The notes beneath the pieces were generated by a model, which was not told the origin of the DNA, did no database searches, and saw only the letters and a program-made list of their open reading frames with translations. The position numbers and the translations under genes are program-made. From contig OX359246.1 in NCBI GenBank assembly GCA_947179485.1, forward strand, positions 17,174,001 through 17,238,000: a stretch of 64,000 bases of DNA, given 5' to 3'. Numbering within the stretch: position 1 is the first letter of the stretch; the number at the start of each line of letters is the position of its first letter. This DNA comes from Allacma fusca (lineage: Eukaryota > Arthropoda > Collembola > Symphypleona > Sminthuridae). Positions 48,567-59,643 of the stretch are shown here, in pieces.

Positions 48567-51226
48567 ATGGTCCTCGTTTCGTTCTTCTTAACAAACGTTC
48601 TCTGCTCCATTTCTCCCATGTGTTTTCCCACGTACGCTCCTCCCACGGTTTCGGAGCAGCGAATCAGGACTCGGAGTAGTTTATTTAACGGTGTTTTGGA
48701 TCGCTGGCCGGTCGTTAAAACGTTGGAGGGAGATGTCCGTGGATTTCCCATGTCCACAGGAGGAGGCAGAGACATCCTTGCCTTTGATGGGATCCCTTTT
48801 GCAGAGCCACCAACGGGACAGAGGCGTTTTAGGGTAAAAGAATTTCCCGTATTTTCCCGCCATTTTCTAGAAATTCATCATTATAGTTTTTTGATAACAC
48901 CGCCGATATCAAATACAGTCACCAGTGAGGAAAAAACCTTGGGGAGGTATCTGGAACGCGGATAGTCGGACAAATAATTGTATCCAGCTGGATTTGACCC
49001 GGTTTTACACTGTCACCGGGAGCGAGGATTGTCTGTATTTGAATGTTTACACTCCCGTGGTAATTTGATCTCATGCGTCTATTTTGAACTTTTTAAATGA
49101 GTTTTATTCCGGATTGTATGAAACGCAGGATGGATTTTCAAATATTTTCAGATCCCAAGGAATAAAACTGAATCAAAATTACCAGTGATAATTTTCTTCT
49201 TTGGCGGGGCTTTTTTCTTCGGGTCGAAGGACCAATACGGGCCGGCTTATTTTCTGGAGAAGGATGTTGTTCTGGTTACAATGAATTATAGGCTTGGAGC
49301 ATTGGGTAAAATTATGGTTATGGACACTTATTTGTTTTAAATGTGGCGTTCATAACTGTTATGTTTTAGATTCGTGGGTAAAGTTTTTGAAGATAAATTA
49401 TTATTATTTGTAATTTAGGATTTTTAAGCACCGGAGATGACGCCAGTCCTGGGAATTTCGGGCTGAAAGATCAGTTAATGGGAATTGAGTGGGTTAAGGA
49501 TAACATTGATGGTTTCGGAGGGGATCCGAACAAAATAACTTTAATGGGTGAAAGTGCTGGTATGTTAAAATCCTTGAACTCCTGTTATAACAATGCGTTT
49601 CCATTGCTAATCATATTTTGCTATATAAATGTTCTTTAAATATTAAATTTATAGGCGGTGCTTCCGTCCATCTGCACATGCTGTCAAAGCGCTCTAGAGG
49701 TAGTTGAGTTAATCTTAAAATGAGTTCAAAGGATATTATTTCAATACAAAAGACAAGGTTTTTAACACAAAGAGGACATTCTTAATATTTTTCAATTTTT
49801 TAAGGGTTATTTCAGGCGGGAATATCTCAGAGTGCTTGTGCCTTCAATCCTTGGAGTATTTACAGGAACCCAAGAGAGACGGCTTCAAAATTCTCGAGAA
49901 ACCTCAACTGCGATTTCGATGATACTTCCCGAATGATCAACTGTCTGCGGAAACAGTCTGCTCACGATATTACTGCAGCTCAAGTTAAACTCCAGGAATG
50001 GTTGAATCATCCAACGGTACTTTTTGCTCCAGTGGTCGAGCACAACCATAGTGAAGCATTTTTGACAGAGAGTCCTCGGGATTTGTATGCCAAAGGGGAT
50101 GTCGCCAGAGTTCCTTGGATTATTGGTTTCGTTCCGAACGAAGGAAACATCTACAATATTTGTAAGATTTTGATATTGTAGTCGTATGCTATATTTGAAA
50201 GGTTTTTGTAGCAATATAGTTGTAACATGAGGAATGATTATTTTTTTAGTAATGATGCTAATACCAGTGAGCTTTTTCTCCTTCAACCGAAATTTCCAAA
50301 CATTGGCTCCCATGACTTTGGGATTCCGGGGTTTAGGCCTCAAGGAGGATGAGATTGCCAGGAGGATCAAGAAGCAATATTTTGGGAATGAAGCCATAAC
50401 TTATCGAAATCAGAAAGAACATGGGGACGTAAGCACTTACTCAAATCTCTGCTATAATATTTATAAATTTTGGAAACTTAACACTTAAAAGATACATTTA
50501 CTCAATAATATTTAATATTATTATCCCTTTAATATTGAATCAAAAATTAATGGTATCATGTAATTTGAAGTAATTCCGACGATTGTAATTAATTACGGTC
50601 TGTATTTTTGATCTTTTAATAAGATGTACGGGGATCGGACCTTACTTACGGGAATATACGAAGCTATGTTAGAGCACTCCAAGCTGGCACCTACGTATGG
50701 TTACTTTTTCAACTACACTGGGAAATTTAGTGTTCTGGAACGCGTTGGGATGACAAGGAAGGAAGCAGGTTTGAGCACTCAGGATTTTATAAACTCTCGA
50801 CGAAACTTCGGAAGTTAAAATTCCATTGTATTTTTTTCACAGGAATATCCCACTATGACGACATTATATATCTATTCAATAGCTCGGCTCTACATCCCTC
50901 TCTAAGTCACTCCGACAAAGACTATGACATGGTCAAATTTTTGACCGATTTATGGTCAAATTTTGCAAGTACAAAGTAAGTTTTAAAATTTCGGTAAAAA
51001 CCTGTAGAATTTATGTTTTTTAAAACAGTCTTAAACATTCCTCGAAATATTTTTCAGAAAACCCTTCCACACAAATAACAAAGGTGAAGAGGTTGATGTG
51101 TGGACTCCACTCAATCACTCTCAGCCAAGGTTGTTCGAAATTAGCCGAACACCCGGGATGATCGAATTCCCTTTGAAATTCTTAAAGAGAATTGAATTTT
51201 GGCAGTCTTTGAAAATTCCAGATTGA
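48567..51226 (+). CDS. Secreted type-B carboxylesterase (COesterase family, ten exons)
   Basis: Exons 48567-48833, 48919-49059, 49152-49305, 49419-49559, 49655-49699, 49805-50161, 50250-50428, 50624-50768, 50843-50975 and 51058-51226 join in frame to 576 aa, normal for the family. A signal peptide is predicted (MVLVSFFLTNVLCS). Landmarks are FDGIPFAEPPTGQRRF, the SEDCLYLNVYTP block, the nucleophile elbow GESAGG (Ser about residue 233), the acid in PNEGN (Glu about 362) and GISHYDD (His about 480). All three catalytic residues are therefore present. The oxyanion-hole region reads FFGGAFFFG, where most members have HGG, so the usual His is Phe. Expected role: hydrolysis of carboxyl esters, for example xenobiotics, pheromones or hormone esters. 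The substrate cannot be told. A cholinesterase is unlikely given the ordinary length and lack of its C-terminal domain. Confidence 0.9.
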
Positions 51227-51924
51227 GTATTAATCTTATAACTCACAATTGTAGCATTCTTAATGTGAAATGTGACCTTTATCTTTCAAGCCCAGTTTTA
51301 TGAGAGTTGCTCAAAAAGCTACACAGTATGCGCTGTGTACCATGTAAATATGTATGTATGTGTGTACATTTTATAATTACATCTGTAAATAATTAATGTT
51401 TTTATTATATTACATTGTCCTAATTTATACGGAGTTAAATTCTGTAATGATTGTGCCTCTATTTATTTTTGATGTTAAAGGCTTATTGAATTTCCTATAT
51501 ATAGTGGTTTCCTCTCATTGTCAGATGGCATTCCATTATTAATATTGCCAGCATTAAAGTTTTCCCAGCATTATGTATATACAACATATAGTAGAAACAT
51601 ATAGTGTCATCTCCTCATACTGACAGGTATTTTCCCAACACCTGGGAACCCCTATAGAAAATTCACTATAATAATTAATGTAGTTAAATAAATTTCCTAG
51701 GAAAAGATGATACATGACGCGTGCGTATAAATAACATACACATAAATTATACCTATTATTAATATTTATTGCACGAATGCTTCCAGAGCAGGAATTCATT
51801 TGACTAATTGTAAGTACGACATATTGTTAGAGTAAACTGAATTATGTGTCTGTCCTGGACAAAGTAATTTGGCAAGACTCTGTAATTTTTGTAATTAACA
51901 CAAGTTGGAAGCTTAATTGGATTT
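51227..51924. other. Intergenic between the convergent esterase and orphan genes
   Basis: No exon. It contains MITE family M1 copy 2 at 51502-51654. Confidence 0.45.
51502..51654. mobile_element. TA-flanked MITE, family M1 copy 2 (reverse orientation)
   Basis: The ends TAGTGGTTTCC and GGGAACCCCTA are flanked by TA. The left part (TAGTGGTTTCCTCT...TGGCATTCC) is the reverse complement of the right part of the copy in Gr-A1 intron 2. Confidence 0.6.
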
Positions 51925-52519
51925 TTAATCCTCAGCTTTGTGGAAGGTACAGTAAGAAAACTCATCCGGTGCAGGACAACTCATATGAATTAAGTTAAAT
52001 CCCCAGGACTTGATCTCGTCCAGAAATGGTCGGATGGATGATATCGGGGGGAATTTCCCTGGACCTGGAACATTCATTGCGTTTATTGTTTATAAGTCTA
52101 ACGACTAAAATTGATACTAAAAAATTATTTATTTATCGACCCATATGGGATTTATTACCTGCCCCGTCAATGTAATAAATAGCTGTGACAAAATTATTAA
52201 AGGATTTCCGAGCTCGACGTCGAACATAGACTTCATCATCCTCTTCATCTTCTCGCACATGAATTTCGTCACTGTGTTGCTTCAAAGCTATGTACTGGAC
52301 GTCGAGTAAGCCAGTAATGAGTAGCTCCCAGGCCTCCCACATGACCGGCATGAAAGGATCATGTTTTGGATGGACCCTGAAAATGTGTTTGAAAGTAATT
52401 AAAAAAATAAGATCAAAAAGTCCTTAATAAACCCGTAATAAAATTTTATAACAAATATATTCTTATACAATAGTAATGAAACCTTTGAATATTACTTACA
52501 CTAAATGAATAGCTGGCAT
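51925..52519 (-). CDS. Small uncharacterised cytosolic-type protein (three exons)
   Basis: I do not recognise this gene. Minus-strand exons 52519-52500, 52376-52159 and 52064-51925 join exactly in frame (phases 2 and 1, GT-AG) to 125 aa. Four features argue that it is real: two clean introns, an intact frame, a consensus donor (GTAAGT) after the 20-nt first exon, and in-frame continuity across both. There is no signal peptide or membrane segment. The middle carries a charged patch, REDEEDDEVYVRRRARKS, with acidic residues followed by basic ones. The C-terminal exon has three Cys (CPAPDEFSYC...). It is convergent with the esterase and divergent from the odorant-binding-like gene, with about 900 bp between their starts. 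Function unknown. Confidence 0.65.
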
Positions 52520-53345
52520 GATTACTCCTTGTTGTCCAGCCTTCAATAAAGCCTCTCAAGTTGAAGCAAACAACGATAAAAATAAATGTGGCTTTCCGCC
52601 TTTATCACACTTCGTTGTGGTTAAAGCTGAAATATTTCAGATATCATTCCCAATTTTTGTATCCCTCTCATTAGCCGTAGCCTGGATTTGAGGGTGTCAT
52701 AATATTACTTAATTTTGCATAGGTCTGCTTGCGGTTGTGGATCCACAATATTTCCGTGCTTGTTGAAATGCTGCAGTTTTGTAGGTTTGTTTGCAGACCT
52801 CAATTTTATTCCTCATCCGTCAGCATTGTATATGTATATTAGAGGCATGACGAAAGAACTTTCGTGTTAATGTCCAAAAGCAATTCACCTCATTTGACAC
52901 AAAGTATCTTTAACGCCTTTGAAAAGTACAGAAAATAATTGTAAATTGCATGGGCGGATATCTTGACATTTACCGTACAAAATGTCGTTCGTGCATCATT
53001 AATTCCCATATATGTAGATATTTAAACTGGGAAAATTATAAACACTTCCATATGATCCTTTTTATACATGAGTCAATGCAGTAATAGGATGCAATGAGGA
53101 ATTTATTCTTATGATATGTTCAGAAGCAATATGTGTTTGCAGGAAAAAAATCCTAATTCCTATAAAATTACACCAATTAACCAAAACATCAAATAAATTT
53201 TATTAAGCAGGCAATGCACTAAATACAATGTTATTTGGATATCATTTGAGGGGTATAAAAACTCCAAAATTAGCATAATTGCTTTTAATGTTGCATGACC
53301 GGAAGCAGTTAGTGTCAAAACTTGGACGGATTGTTACAGCAAGCT
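52520..53345. other. Divergent intergenic region upstream of the OBP-like gene
   Basis: No exon. It separates the starts of two divergent genes. Nothing beyond AT-rich sequence was seen before the TATA box at 53346. Confidence 0.4.
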
Positions 53346-53352
53346 TATAAAA
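53346..53352 (+). promoter_or_regulatory. TATA box of the OBP-like gene
   Basis: TATAAAA lies 80 bp before the start codon at 53426, which would put transcription start near 53376. The start site is inferred from spacing alone. Confidence 0.5.
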
Positions 53353-53425
53353 CGCACCGCAAGCTTAACCTAATTAACAGTTGACATCCAGTAATTTTCA
53401 CGTCGTAAAGTTCTGCGGTCAAATA

Positions 53426-56400
53426 ATGTTCCACAAAAATTTACCAATTTTTGTCCTTGCTTTTGCTGGACTAGGCTCTTGTCAGAATCCACCTCCGGCC
53501 CAAAAAGCCGTTCAAGTAGTGAAGCTTCCAGCGTTCGAAGATGAAACCACATTTTGCATTCCTCATCCTCAGCAATTCCAAAGAAATTTTTACAGGAGCA
53601 AATTAGATGGAGCAGTGTGTTGTCGAGGGAATATCATTCAAGCAGCTACCATTTTGCCGGATGTGACTGGTGAATGTGCAATGACTACCAAAACTGAGTC
53701 CAATGGGATTGTGAACACGGCTGGATTGGTACGAAGTTTTTATTTAAATTTTAGGGTGCTATTAATTCTCGATTATAATTATTCACAGTATAAGTTGTTT
53801 CTATTTTTTTATTCTTTCAGTGGTGTGCTTATACTTGCTCCCTCAAAAAGCTTGGGATGGTAAGATATAATGATATATATAATGATTTTACGAGAGGACG
53901 ACTTAAAAATGAAGTTGCAAAAACACACTTTACAATATTAGATGGACGCCAAGGGTTTCACAAAACCAGTGGAATTTTACAACCACCTGGCACGGGGTCT
54001 GGGGCCTAAAACCAAGGAAAACGTTAGACTGGTTATGGATAAACATTTCAAGTGTATGGTTCCCATTAAAAATCCTAAATTCCCTTGTTACACCCCATTG
54101 GCCTTCCATAAATGCTATATTGACTCTCTGGAGTACCTTTGCAACCATGGACTGCCACCAAATGGGGATTTCAGCAAGGTGGCGCCTCCGAAGGTTCGTG
54201 GAAAAGCTATAATAAGTTGTAAAACTGTAATAATTATTATGTATATGCATGTACTATAATGATAGCCCTGCTGAAACACGAGGCTTGGAAAGTGAATTTT
54301 AAATGTGCTGGGAGATTTTGTAAGTGACTGTGTATAAAACAAATTATGAGTAGGTGGATTACGTCAATTTACAACCTACGTGCGAAATCAATGGGAAACA
54401 AGTAATGCCAGCTTGCTGTCACGGGCGCCCCCTACCATGGACTATTTCAGATATTGTGGAAGCACCTAGGGACAAAAATAAAATGAAAACTTGCATGACA
54501 AATATGCAAAATCGAGTGGTAATTTTGAACCTTGAATATAACTATGATGAAGAATTTCTAGGTGTTTAGTCTTCCTCTTGATCGTGTTCTTGTTGAGTAT
54601 CAATTACCAAAAAGGTTTAGCATATCCGGTGTTTATGTATGTTCCATTGGAAAAACAGCCTTTTATGCCTATTATTATTGGACTTTTTGTTAGAGTGTAT
54701 TCGGTAGCTCGCAAAAATTCCGCTGTAACGTACACGCAAGATTTAGGCGTACATAGTGCTATCCATATGATTCGCGTTAATTATTGGACACTTGTCCGTT
54801 GATTTGAATCCCCGCGCGCTATTACTAGCAATTTAGCTCTGCACTGCAAGGACATATCGTCGGTGAAGAGGCAAAATGATCTAGGTGCATGATCGATTAG
54901 AATCAAAATGATCTACATGCAGTTTCACTAAAGTCAAAATGAACTACTTGCATTGAATTTTAAAATCAAAATGATCTAGATGCAGTTTCTCTTAAAAGCA
55001 AAATGATCTAGATGCAAATTATAATAAAAAAAATACGTGTAAACACATTATAATGTCAGTATATGAATATGCGAGAAATTAAAAATCTTTTTTGTTCCTA
55101 AAAAAATTAGTTATTCTGCGTTTAAATTATATTATAAAATACAAAATAAATACTAGGAGGCAGTAAACCCAAAATTGTAGTTTTCAGGAAAAGTAATGTG
55201 ATAGTGATTTGAGGTCAGATTATATTATTTAATTATAATGAAATTTTATTAAATATTTATTCACTGACCCCTTATAATAATTAACAATAATAATAATTAA
55301 TAATAATAATAATTACAGTCCTTATAAGCTACGTGCCCTCCTTGCAGAAGCTATTTTTCTCACACAGAAATTCAGGACAGCACTTAGATCATTTTGCTTT
55401 TATGGAAAACTGCATATAGGTCAGTTTGCTTTTAAAAAGACTTGTACCTAGTTCATTTTGCCTTTAGGGAAAAAGTTATGTAGATCATTTTGATTCTAAT
55501 CGAGTATGCACCTAGATCATTTTGCCTCTTCACCGACGATATAATGATGCTCTGCTAATAAAGTGTATACTGCAATCTGCCAAGTGTAAAGTAAGGCGCA
55601 ATTTTAAAGTCATTTTAATATATCGTTAGGGGTTGTGTGTTGACAACAGCAATCTTGACAAAAGCTGCTTGTTTCTGTAATATGGTAAAATACTTAAACG
55701 GTAGTTTTGCAAAGGGCATATCATCGGTGAATAGGTCAAATCGTCAAGGTGCTTATTTGATTTGACCTGTATTGTGGCTCTGGTATACACAATAGTAAGA
55801 GCCCAAAGAGGGGAAAATTCGAGAACTTATCCAGGCCATCAGCATGGTTGGAAGGAGATGAAGCATGATTTCAATTTTCTTGCTAGAAGGAGAGAGTCCG
55901 AAAATGTAATTGCTGCTATCCAATTTACTGAGATTTATTACTATTGCATATAATAACAGAAGCATCAAATCTCGATAATATTTCTCGACAAGAAAAGCTC
56001 CCGTAGCACTTCAGGACTTAGATGTGCAGACCAACAAAATGTGCACATTCGCACCCCCCCTCCAAAGGACTATCCCTTCAAAGGAGAGCTTTTTAATATT
56101 TTGTAATACAAAAATTTAAACGAATCGTAGGATTGGCAAGGATAGTTTGCATTGGCACGGATAGATATGCCTAGGTAGTTATAGGTACATACCAGTGGTC
56201 GGACTTTGATTCATCAATACAATACTCTAGTGCTATTTTTGTACAGTTGCCTTTACCTGTACTGTGCTTTACTATAGTCTGGATATGATAATTGTTTCAA
56301 TACAATGCTTTACTTTTAAAAGCACATCGAAATATGTTTCAATACTCTACTTTACTACACTAGTTATGCAAAAATAGTTATCAGTACTTTGCTTTACTCT

Positions 56401-57439
56401 ACTAGTTATACATAAATAGTTATCAATACTGTGCTTTACCCATAGAAGTACGTATATAATCGTCAATATTGTATAATCACAAATATCGCCCGTTCATTCT
56501 GCTTTCGTTTGTCGTTTTAATGTCGTATGCTAAATGTCTAACGTAAGTAGTTCCTCCGTAAATTTACTAGATGGGGTCCTTTGCGTGTATCAATAATTTG
56601 CTGTACTTTATATGAATTTGTATTATTTATAACAATTCGTTGCTTTGCTTTACTTGTTTTTATTGCTATAGCGGCTTTTCAATACTGTGTCAATAGTTCA
56701 TGCTGTGAATAGATGTAGATACTGTACTCTGCTTTGTTGACGAAATATAATGATGATGCGTTACTGTACCAATGCTGTACTTTTATCAATACTGTACTAA
56801 AAAGTACAGTACAGTCCGACCACTGGTACATACATACACTTATGTGTCAACGTTTAATGAATTTATGTCTTATGTATATGTTATTTTCAGTGCTCAGCTA
56901 CCTGTTTCATGAATTCCGCTGGAGTGGTAAGAAAAGCTTAATGTAACTTACTGTAAGCTTACTGTAAGCTCTCAACCTTATAGTAAATTGTGAAGCCATA
57001 ATTTAAATACAATTACGTAAGTACCATACAACATCAATCTCATTACCCGTAATATAACACTTTAAGGTGAACGACTCCATGGAGCTAGATGTTGATCGAT
57101 TTAACAAACAATTCCTCGGACTTTTCCCATTTGTCCAGCCTTCCATCTGGATGAATTTTCTCGGCCCTACTTACGTCTTCTTTGACGAAACGCTGGAGGA
57201 AATGTCAGGTAGTTTGAAAATTTTGTACAACATTGACTATTGATCAGAACTTGATCAGGAAACTTCATTATAAGGAGTAACTAAAATAATTAAACATTTT
57301 GGTATATTTTGAAGCCAAAATTCCAACTGCAGCCAGAGTTTGTCTATTCCACGATAAAATCCTTAATTTCCATGAGGACAAGATTCAGCAGTATTGCGAG
57401 ATGTCTCCGCAAGAAATTCAAGCTATCGGTAAACAATAA
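53426..57439 (+). CDS. Secreted two-domain odorant-binding-protein-like protein (seven exons)
   Basis: Exons 53426-53728, 53821-53859, 53942-54178, 54354-54518, 56891-56926, 57067-57208 and 57315-57439 give 348 aa. A signal peptide (MFHKNLPIFVLAFAGLGSC) starts the chain. Two successive halves share a Cys pattern: C44, C65-C66, C84, C103-x3-C107 and C203, C214-C215, C240, C249-x3-C253. The WCAYTCSLKKLGMMDAKGF stretch resembles the helix of classical OBPs that carries Cys-x3-Cys. In each half that motif sits alone in a 36-39-nt exon bounded by phase-0 introns. Expected role: binding of small hydrophobic ligands in lymph. OBP assignment is inferred from pattern; another Cys-rich secreted family is possible. 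The donor after exon 3 could instead be at 54193 (five codons longer). Intron 4 (2.4 kb) hosts two mobile elements. The poly(A) signal overlaps the stop. Confidence 0.72.
54855..55541. mobile_element. TA-flanked element M3 with five-unit repeat arrays in each arm
   Basis: The element runs 54857-55539 and lies in intron 4 of the OBP-like gene. Its ends TCGTCGGTGAAGAGGC and GCCTCTTCACCGACGA form a perfect inverted repeat flanked by TA. Similarity continues inward: each arm has about five copies, near 32 nt apart, of a unit around AAAATGATCTAGATGCA, in opposite orientations. No coding capacity. Confidence 0.75.
55719..55769. repeat. Solo end related to element M3
   Basis: TATCATCGGTGAATAGGTCA matches the M3 terminus (TATCGTCGGTGAAGAGGCAA) with a few substitutions, and no partner end is visible nearby. 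It is followed by a small inverted repeat, AGGTCAAAT...GATTTGACCT. Confidence 0.5.
56185..56833. mobile_element. hAT-like non-autonomous element HL8 with perfect TIR and TSD
   Basis: The element runs 56193-56825 (633 bp) in intron 4 of the OBP-like gene. The ends CAGTGGTCGGAC and GTCCGACCACTG are a 12-bp perfect inverted repeat. Identical 8-bp duplications gtacatac lie at 56185-56192 and 56826-56833 and fit nTnnnnAn. The arms repeat TACTGT / CTTTACT words. No transposase frame. Confidence 0.88.
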
Positions 57440-57440
57440 A
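57435..57440 (+). terminator. Poly(A) signal overlapping the OBP-like stop codon
   Basis: AATAAA starts two bases before the TAA stop at 57437-57439, so the 3' UTR would be very short if it is used. Confidence 0.4.
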
Positions 57441-58081
57441 AGTCCACTATTTGCATGGACCCGACGAAAAAAAAAATAATTCACAAACATTTAATTTCTA
57501 AACATCTCTATCTCTAAACTCTTGGGGGTTACCTTAAATTTAGTAAGTCAACATATGTTTATTATTACATCCTAGGATTTTTACAGTTATATAAGCAATA
57601 TGTTTTCGTGCTTGCTGTGTTTGCATAAATACCTCACAACCATTTCAAAGGTACTTCGGCCTGAATTTCCATTTACAAAAATAAACAACATACTCGTATT
57701 TTCTGTGCAACTCTTTATTACGTTGATTTAGGCAATGTGGCACCTTAATAAGCATTGTATGCTTTTTTTTTAATTGTACACACACAGGAGTGGGAATATT
57801 AGTGTATTTAGAGCTCAGGTACTGACTCTTAATTAATTAAGCTAAAGTAAAAACAGTTCAGGTTTCGCCAGTGCTCGTTTCCTAAACGAGATTAAAATCC
57901 GTTATCAATATTTCTATACAATGAGGTGCTCGTAAGAAAAAATAACATATTTTCAGTACTGGGTTAATGCTAAAAAACTGCAATAATTCTTGCAATGAGA
58001 ATGACCTTAAGCAGAACTGTACAGAACCTTCACTGTACTTGCAACAGTGAAGGTTACCAAATACGGGCATATACTCAAAAA
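57441..58081. other. Intergenic between the convergent OBP-like and Gr-E genes
   Basis: No exon was recognised. Confidence 0.4.
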
Positions 58082-59555
58082 TTAAAATGAGTGCAAGAGC
58101 AAGATATAAGTGAAGCACTCCGTGGTCATGTTCATGGGAGTGCTAACTTTAATAGGTCCAAAATTGCCGATATTTGATCCAAATGCCCGCAAACAGTTTA
58201 ACTCCCGCTTCCTGGCAGGAAACTCTTCCGGGTTCAAGAGAAACTTCCCAATATGTCTACTCTTGAGATGAAGCCTTTTCATGTCATCTATGACGGCTTG
58301 GCCCTTGTGCATGATTCGTGCGGCTTCAGCATAGCCAAAGAGCATTCCAAAAATTGTACTCAAAGCTGCGACGGGAAACGCCAGGTACAGCATCAAAGGT
58401 ATTTTACCATACATATCGGTAGCAATGTAGATCGAAACGACTGTGAACACCATTTGGAAAAGGGTGGCTCCAGTCACAAACGTATGCTTTGAGAAGGCAT
58501 CTACCATTTCATGGTAGAGTTCCGCATAGATGAAGGCCTTGTACCGTTCCAAATGCCATGCCTGGATCCAATTCGGTCGTTCTCTTGTCACGTGCCTAAA
58601 TTTTCAGTGGACTTAAGTTTACCCAATGGAAATCCTTGATCTGAATTATTGAATTACTAGCTAACGGACATTTTGGCTCGAAATAATTTTACAAAGGTTG
58701 AAGATCGGGACCACATTTCCAGTCGATTGTCTGGAAAATTTGCACACTTGCTTTGCATTCCTGAATATTAAAATAGCAAAGAAGAACTTACATCATTTCC
58801 CAAATGCAGGACATGTCGTTACAGCTCCCCATCGTCCCAATGATGGCAGTTGCATATGCTACGAGAAGCATCAGTATGAGTAGCAATGACTCTATGACAC
58901 ATGATCCCGTCATAACCAACCAGATGTCGTATTGCTCCAGGAGATGGGGCATCAGTGAGAGCAAGTACATCTCACCGGTAGGATTTAAAATATGGATTAC
59001 TCCCAGAAGTAGCACAATTGAGACGATTGTAGGTGTCAAGTACAAAACCACCATGATGGCCAAAGGGTGAGAGTGCCATTTGCCTTTATGAAATATTGGT
59101 TCATCCTCATCCCCCCAGGCTTCCGCACGTTGATACAGGCGTCTCATTAAGTTCTCTGTATGATTTAGTAGATCCACAGCTTCTTCATGTTGAAAGTGGA
59201 TGGTTGCGTGCATGATGACGAAAAATAGATACAGGAGGAGGTACAAAATGTGCACTACTGACTGCGTATTTAGCCCATGCTCATGAAAGTAATGAATGAA
59301 GCCGAATACTTGGTGAAGGACACTGCACCAGCACGCTGTCGAGGTTAAGTAGTAGAAAAGCCACTGCCAATGCTTGATAAAAAGTCGGTATTTTCTTGTT
59401 TTGCCAGGGATTGGCTCAAAAGGAATACATTTTAATGTTGCGGCGACATTTAACACTTTATGGGCAGTTTTAAGGGTAAGGAGCGATAGGTATTCTTCAA
59501 ATTTTTGAACTTTAATGGTTCTATTTTTTGTCCTTTCAGTATTGTCTTCCTCCAT
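58082..59555 (-). CDS. Seven-transmembrane chemoreceptor-like protein (Gr-E)
   Basis: Minus-strand exons 59555-58792 and 58595-58082 join at phase 2 (GT-AG, donor GTAAGT) to give 425 aa. A charged N-terminus of about 60 residues precedes WQWLFYYLTSTACWCSVL. Other membrane segments are VVHILYLLLYLFFVIMHATI, LAIMVVLYLTPTIVSIVLLL and SCVIESLLLILMLLVAYATA in exon 1, and FQMVFTVVSIYIATD and MLYLAFPVAALSTIFGMLFG in exon 2. The C-terminus reads CLRAFGSNIGNFGPIKVSTP then FTYILLLHSF and stops, a layout like insect-type Gr/Or receptors that end shortly after TM7. The single intron and lack of QF make it a different lineage from A, B and D. Predicted chemosensory receptor. No frame damage. Confidence 0.72.
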
Positions 59556-59643
59556 TTTTAAAAGGACGACTTCTAAAAAGTTAATACACTTCTACTGCTT
59601 CAGGACTACTGAGTGTACCTGCAGCTATTATGTGGATATTCAT

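Noticed and set aside
53942-54250. Minus-strand frame of 106 codons opposite exon 3 of the OBP-like gene
   Set aside because: The plus strand has the conserved Cys, splice sites and in-frame joins; the minus frame is its shadow.
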